Origin: Gnetum montanum | Taxonomy: Eukaryota > Streptophyta > Gnetopsida > Gnetales > Gnetaceae | Assembly: GCA_015680685.1 (NCBI GenBank) | Contig: MNCI01003767.1 | Coordinates: forward strand, 82,076-146,075 | Direction: 5' to 3' | Length of the DNA: 64,000 nucleotides | Shown: positions 58,476 to 64,000 of the stretch, piece after piece | How positions within the stretch are numbered: the stretch's first letter is position 1 | Layout of the letters: each line of letters starts with the position of its first letter | Notes under the pieces: model-generated | Databases searched by the model: none | What the model was told of the DNA's origin: nothing | Seen by the model: only the letters and a program-made list of their open reading frames with translations | Program-made: the position numbers and the translations under genes

Positions 58476-59667
58476 TGTTGATATATAAAATTTGGACGCA
58501 CTAACATTGAGAACGAAAAGGTGTTATAACGCAGGCGACACATGGCTATAGTTATAGGCAGTAATGGGCAAAGACATGGGAGACGTGCGTGACTTAGAGG
58601 TGGTGGTGAACATGATCATTTAATGGTGTCAATGCGGGAGTAGCTAGAAAAGCTGGCATTCAATGATGGGGAGAAATGGGGATCAGATCCTGGAGCAGCC
58701 AAGAACCCAATTAGCAGTAATTTCTTTTTCTTTGACAGTAGGCATTAGAGGCTCTCCCTCACTGATAGTGGCAGTAAGTGGGCTGTCAAAGCCTGATGTG
58801 ATGTGCAGACCAACACTGTGGCAGCTACAGTGGGATGCAAGCTATGTGGCGATGGAAGGCGAATCAGTAGGGGACTGCTTCGAACTACAAGGGTCTTGAC
58901 TTCTCTCTCTCTTCCCATTCTAGTGGGGTATGTGGTGGCAACTATTGCAAACGTTGTAGCGGTGGCAGTAACTACAGACGGTCACAATTGCAACACAAGT
59001 AACATGTGGTGATGGCGAATAGCAGGCACTGATAGCAACATCAATGATCTTATGTCTGTAGCGTGCACAGCCACAACATCTCTCTCTCTCTCCTCCCTAG
59101 CTAATGGTAGGTAGAAAACGCAGTAGAAATGGCTGCAACTCTAAGCATGTGCAATAGCTACAGGCGGCGCATGTCTCTCTCTCTCTACAACGAGGTTCTC
59201 TTTCTTTCTCAACAATGTAGTAAGTGCATGGACAGTGCATGAATCTACTCCCTCTCTCTCCACTACATGGGATGATAGAAGCACATGGTAGTGTAGAGCA
59301 AATAGTAGTGGCATCTTTTTCTCTCTCTCTCTCTTTAGGCAGTGGTCACAATTTTCCTAACCATCAGTGGGTACTCCTGGTAGTAATGGACTAGTAGCAT
59401 GAATGGTGGTAGCACTTGGACGAGGAAAAGATTTAATTTTTGTAGTTCCCTATTGTTTTAGACAATTACTTATTTTAAAATTTCAAAGCATTCCAATTAG
59501 AATTCCCCCTTTTTTGTGTTTACTCTTTCCAAAAAGCCACTTAGGCCTCTTCAGTTAAGACTATTCTTAGGTTTTTATACCCATATGGAAGGCATCCTAG
59601 GCAATAGTCTTCTCAAATGAAGCTTTTTTCTCTAGGTGTTGGTGCGACCAAAATTTATGTATCAACA
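58476..59667. repeat. Segment bounded by inverted copies of the conserved end sequence
   Basis: Left end TGTTGATATATAAAATTTGG at 58476; right end is the inverted form, finishing ATCAACA at 59667. About 30 bp match between these two ends. The right end (59545-59667) also matches 51410-51530 over about 120 bp in inverted orientation. The interior (58900-59340) carries several CT runs and GTGGCAGT-like words but no supported gene. Inverted LTR fragments and a TIR element are both possible; no target duplication was seen. Confidence 0.5.
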
Positions 59668-59673
59668 ATTAAC

Positions 59674-60127
59674 TGTCAATTAATGTGAGAAATTAAACTA
59701 TCAGTTAATGTGTAGAAAACTTTCCCTCTATTTTTATCAATTTAAGTTATGTTTGTCAAAACTTCCAACTTTGTAATCTTTGCTTGAGATATGATTAGCA
59801 TTTTCTAAAATTATCTAAAGTTTGTAATAGAAAAAAGATTGTTATTTTCTCCTATAAATTAAAGGATGGGAAGATGTATTATGCACCACTAGAACAACAG
59901 CAACAAAGTATGAAGGAAGGGCTTAAGATTTTCATAATAGTAACAAGCTATAAAAGTTATCAAGAATGGCTTATATCCTTGGAATATTTTCTCCAAATAA
60001 AGGAAGAGCTCTACATTGGTTTCGATGGGGTTTTCCCCACTTTGGGATTTTCTACATAAATTTTGTATGTGTTTTTCTTGTTGTCTTTACTATTTCAATT
60101 TGTAAATCTAATTAATTTGGTAAAAAG
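59674..60127 (+). repeat. 5' LTR of the right-hand Ty1/copia element (left end approximate)
   Basis: Ends just before TGGTATCAGAG at 60128. A TATA-like CTCCTATAAATTAAAG lies at about 59852. The left end is placed at TGTCAATTAATG, since no second LTR is in the window to confirm it. Confidence 0.5.
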
Positions 60128-60138
60128 TGGTATCAGAG
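60128..60138 (+). other. Primer binding site, initiator-Met tRNA
   Basis: TGGTATCAGAG, the standard copia PBS. Confidence 0.85.
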
Positions 60139-60139
60139 T

Positions 60140-60930
60140 GGGTTGATGAAGCATTTACAAACAACATATAGGCTTGCTGGTCAAAATTGGAATATATGGT
60201 GTGCTGATGAAAGATATCTAAGCACAAAAGGAGTTCGATGAGGCCCTTCAACCTTCAAAAACTGACAAGGATGTTAGACGATGATTAGACAAGGTTGCAA
60301 GCAAAAGCACTAACATTGATCTATTCCTGTTTGAGTAACAGAGTTTTAGCATCTCTTTCTAACAAAACAAATCCTCATGTTCTTTGGGTAAGGCTGAAAA
60401 ATAAGTTTGATAAAGCTTCAAGTTTAAATTAGTTTCATATTTATCAAAAAGTTTTTACTGTAAAGATGAAAGAAGTTGTTTCTTTACAAAATCATCTAGA
60501 TGATATGATCACTGCTTTTGTTAAGTTTGAAGAATATAAAGTAATTATTTCAAAGCTAGTGAAATATTATGCTATTTTAAATTCTTTACCTGAATGTTGT
60601 AATCCAATTATTACACCTATTACTACCTCTATAAGTATTAGTAATATTTCTTTTGATAGTGTAGTTTTTACTTTTTAAGATGTAGAAAAATGATTGCCTA
60701 AAGGATAGGGTCAATCATCAGGTAATTCTTTTATAATATCAAATAGATGTAGATCTAATAAATGTGCCTAATCAGAGTAGGAAAAAAAGTAAAAGTAGAG
60801 GAACTTCTAAAAGAATGATTGAATGCTATTTTTATCACAAGATTGATCACATGAAGAGGAATTGTTGTAGTTACAAATTGTGGAAAGCATCACTACAACA
60901 AAAGGAAAAATCAAAGTTAGAAAAATCATA
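60140..60930 (+). pseudogene. gag: gag of the copia element
   Basis: Pieces of the UBN2/copia gag pattern are visible: 60466-60678 (MKEVVSLQNHLDDMITAFVKFEEY, YAILNSLPECCNPI). A zinc knuckle at about 60822-60866 reads CYFYHKIDHMKRNC; the second Cys of CX2CX4HX4C is Tyr. TAG and TGA codons break the frame in several places. Confidence 0.75.
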
Positions 60931-61398
60931 AAGTAATGCAAGTCTACAAATCAATCATACAGAGGGTGAGCTTGCTTTTGATTTTATTGAATTTGATCAT
61001 TTACAACATTTTCTTTAAACATAGCAAAAGATGTTTCGATTGTAGACACAAGAGCCTCATTCCATACTTGCCCTATTCAGTCTATTTTTACTTCCTATCA
61101 GTCATTTTCATTAGGTGTTGTTTATGCTGCTAATGGTATTTCTTTAAAAATTGTTGGTATAGAAAGTGTTATTTTACAATAGCCTAGTTTGCCTAAAATC
61201 ACTCTCAATAATGTTAGGCATGTTCCTGAAGTTTCTAAAAAGCTAATTTTTGTTTCTTAACTTGATAATTTGGGTTTAAATTTTTCATGTGGAAATAATT
61301 AGTGAAAAATTACCAAGGGCATTTTAACAATTTTGAGGGGTAAAAAGACTCACACAATGTATATTTTAAAAGCTAATATATGTTTGTAGGATGATTTT
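60931..61398 (+). pseudogene. pro: Protease region of the copia element, poorly preserved
   Basis: VDTRASF-like sequence near 61040, where the DTG/DSG triad would lie, and KLIFVSLDNLGLNFSCGNN-like text near 61230-61300, as normally follows the protease in copia. Frame broken. Confidence 0.5.
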
Positions 61399-62040
61399 GT
61401 GGATATAGTTACTACAGGGGAAGATATTGATTTATGGCATAAACGGTTGGGCCATATTAGTTATTCTAATTTAAGGGTACTTCAATCTCATTCTTGCATT
61501 CCCAAATTTGGAATAAGTTGCACAAAATTTTGCAAAGATTGTGCTGTTGGTAAATCAAAAAGGATAAATTTTCTTAAAAATATGAGATGTAGACAAGCTA
61601 ATAAATTGAAACTTGTTTATTATGATATTTGTGGTCCAATAAAACTAGCATCATTAGCTGGTTTAATGTATCTTGTTATGTTCATTGATGATCATACATG
61701 AAAAATATGGGTATTTCAAATAAAGTCCAAGGATGTTGCTTTAAATATTTTAAAGTCCTTTGTTGCTAAAATAGAGATACAAATGGGTTTAAAGTTGAAA
61801 TGTTTGCTTACTGATAATGGTGGTGAATATACTTCAAATACATTCAATGAGTTTTGCAAAGAAAAAGGAATTCATCATATTCGTCCTCTTCTTAGAACTC
61901 GACAAGAAAATGGTGTAGTAGAAAGATGCAATAAAATGTTGGTTAAACATGTAAGATTTATGATTATTGGTGTAGATTTGCCTCAAAGCTTTTTTTGGCT
62001 GAGGCTATTATGACTACTACTTATTTAATTAATAGATAAC
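61399..62040 (+). pseudogene. int: Integrase of the copia element
   Basis: LWHKRLGHISYSNLRVL (HxxxH) and CKDCAVGKSKR (CxxC) form the zinc finger. Core: VYYDICGPI (first D), LTDNGGEYTSNTF (second D) and RQENGVVERCNKM (E). The frame holds for 100 codons to a TGA at 61699, then 76 codons at 61783-62013. Confidence 0.85.
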
Positions 62041-63300
62041 CACATTCCTCTTTAAATAATGGAGTAGCAGAGTTTTTTTGGAGTGGGAGACATATGTCTT
62101 ATAATGATTTAAAAGTTTTTGGATGTGTTGCTTACATGCATATACAAAAGAAAAATAGGTCTAAATTTGATGATAAATCAAAAAGATGTGTTTTTTGGGG
62201 TTATGGTAGTGATGAATTGGGTTTCAGATTATGGGATCCTAAAGCAAAGCAATTTGTAAGGTCATGAGATGTAAAATGTCAAAAAATGTAATGTTTATGA
62301 TTCCCGAAAGAAAAATATTTCTGATTCTATTACATAGCAGATTCCTAACTTTGTTTTGTAGCCTCAAGAAGATATAATACAAGAGAAAGTGAAAAATCAA
62401 AACACTCCAAAATTTTTGGATGAAGATGAGAAGAAAGAAACTAATGAGGACAAAAATCTTGTAGATGATACATCACATGGGGTAAGACATTCAAGTAGAA
62501 TAATATGTCCTCCTGCTAGATTTCAAGATTATATTCTTTATACAGATCGTGATGAACCTGAAATAGTAAAAGAAGCTCTTGCAAGTCCTGATGCAATAAA
62601 ATTGAAAGAAGTTATGAAAGGGGAATGGAATTCATTCTAATAGAACAATACTTGGGAATTGGTGGAATTATCCAAGGGATGTAAGCACTTCAAAATAGAT
62701 GGATTTTTACGTTTAAAAATGAGATAAATGGGGGGAATCTTTATAAATCTAGACTAGTAGCTAAAGTTTATGATAAAAAATTAGAAATTGATTTTATAGA
62801 AATGTTTTCTCCAATTGTTAAGCATTCTTCTATTAGGATTGTTCTTTCATTGGTTGCTTGTTCAGATTTGGAGTTAGAATAGTTAGATGTTAAATCAACT
62901 TTTCTACATGGTGATTTAAATGAACAAATCTATATGCATCAACCAGAAGGATTTGTCATCAAAATAAACTTCATTATGTGTGTCACTTGAAGAAAAGCTC
63001 ATATGGTTTAAAACAGCCTCCTAGGTAGTGGTACATAAAATTTGATTCTCTTATGCATAGAATGGGTTATTGTAGGAGTGATCTTGATCATTGTGTTTAT
63101 TTTCCAAGTAATAAAAATAAATTTGTAATTTTGTTGTTGTATGTAGATGATATGCTAATTGCAAGGAATGATATATTAAAAATAAAATAACTTAAAATGG
63201 AGATGAGCAAATAGTTTGCTATGAATGGATTTGGGATAGACAAAAACAACTCTTGGAATTCATATTTACAAAAATAGAAAGTAGAAAAAATTGTAGCTTA
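62041..63300 (+). pseudogene. pol: Reverse transcriptase of the copia element
   Basis: After a linker (62389-62640, acidic, then SSRIICPPARFQDY) come LDVKSTFLHGDLNEQIYMHQPEGF near 62880-62955 and the catalytic LLYVDDMLIA near 63130-63160. Interrupted by many stops and frame changes. Confidence 0.8.
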
Positions 63301-63439
63301 GTTAAAGTAAGTATATTGGAAAAGTGTTGGAATGTTTTAATATGTCAAAATCAGAACATGCAAGTACTCCTTTGACTTCTCATTTTTAATTATCTAAGAA
63401 AGACTGTCCTAGTACAAAAAAAAAAAAAGAAATTACCAA

Positions 63440-64000
63440 AGTAAAAGATATTCCATATACTTCCATTGTTGGCTCTTTAATGCATGCTATGGTATGTACT
63501 CATCCACATATAGCATATGCAATAAGTGTTGTTAGTAGGTATATGAATAATTATGGTTGGAACCATTGGCTTATTGTGAAATGGATTCTTAAATACTTAA
63601 AGGGAACTCAATCTACCTATTTATGTTTTGGAAATAATGATTTAAATATTTGTGGTTATGTGGATGTAAATTTTGTAGTTGATTTAGATACCAAACATTC
63701 AAGTATAGGTTATGCTTTTGTTTTAGGCAGTGCTGCAGTAAGTAAGCTGGATGTCAAAACTTCAATCTATGGTATCTTTGTCCACTACAAAATCTGAATA
63801 TGTGGCATTAATAGAAGCATGTAAAGAGATGTTATGGTTATAAAGATTTTTACAGTTTCTTTGTGTAAAGCAAGACACTTATCAAATTTTTTGTCACAAC
63901 CAAAGTGCCTTACATCTTGATATTAAATACAATTTCACTAGAGATACTATTGATGAATGATTAATTAATTTGTAGAAAATTAATACCAAGAAAAATATTA
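63440..64000 (+). pseudogene. pol: RNase H of the copia element, runs off window
   Basis: 63480-63797 reads MHAMVCTHPHIAYAISVVSRYMN, ILKYLKGTQSTYLCF, ICGYVDVNFVVDLDTKHSSIGYAFVLG. The SDADWAGD-type motif has become YVDVNFVVD. STKSEYVALIEACKE and SALHLDIKYNFTRD follow in other frames. Confidence 0.8.

Larger units (their letters stand above)
59674..64000 (+). mobile_element. Ty1/copia element, decayed, 3' end outside window
   Basis: Order gag, (protease), integrase, RT, RNase H is the copia order, with integrase before RT. The initiator-Met PBS and the HKRLGH integrase finger support this. Coding is broken by many stops. The 3' LTR should lie right of 64000. Confidence 0.88.

Noticed and set aside
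60128-60138. tRNA gene traces
   Set aside because: TGGTATCAGAG and the Asp-type words at 42081 and 38317 are primer binding sites next to LTRs, not tRNA genes.

Overview
The window reads as intergenic DNA from a large, repeat-rich plant nuclear genome. No intact host gene is visible in 64 kb. Almost everything recognisable is LTR-retrotransposon DNA of plant lineages: Ty3/gypsy Tat-type (carries a second, archaeal-type RNase H), Ty3/gypsy Athila-type (Asp-tRNA-like primer binding site, LTRs ending TGATGA...TCATCA) and Ty1/copia. Most copies carry stop codons that look like C-to-T changes (CAG to TAG, CGA to TGA). I infer a seed plant, possibly a gymnosperm or another large-genome lineage; the sequence does not settle the species.

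Layout. 1-14616: a Tat-type element whose 5' LTR lies left of the window. It holds gag, protease, a ~5 kb interval with a spliced antisense gene (3578-7582), RT-RNaseH-archaeal RNaseH (7995-10193), integrase (10266-11468), tandem repeats with an open frame (11480-12496), and a 3' LTR (about 13020-14616). It was inserted into a copia RNase H gene whose remainder runs 14617-15156, followed by that copia element's PPT and a stub of its LTR. 15545-25053: a 5'-truncated Athila-type element on the plus strand. 25976-39203: a full-length but decayed Athila-type element on the minus strand, with both LTRs, PBS, PPT and a near-matching target duplication (ACTAT/ACTAG). 39204-41331: AT-rich DNA with an inverted pair of SINE-like repeats. 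41332-48372: an Athila-family element with perfect 5-bp target duplications (GAGGC) that keeps only gag and protease, so it is a non-autonomous derivative. 49845-50702: a solo LTR of the same family.

50733-59667 is a mosaic: three copies of a ~0.7-0.9 kb direct repeat, three copies of a conserved end sequence (two in one orientation, one inverted), a single receptor-like-kinase exon with splice sites, and a 402-codon open frame joining a gypsy protease to an integrase C-terminus. 59670-64000: a decayed Ty1/copia element (5' LTR, initiator-Met PBS, gag, integrase, RT, RNase H) that runs off the right edge.

The most interesting item is the antisense gene in the Tat element. Nine exons are predicted on the minus strand; seven of its eight exon junctions keep reading frame with good GT/AG sites, and the gene sits inside what may itself be a pol intron on the plus strand. 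Two single-N positions bracket a 182-bp fragment inside it that is almost certainly mis-oriented by assembly. Positions of decayed domains are approximate, because they were read by eye across frameshifts.
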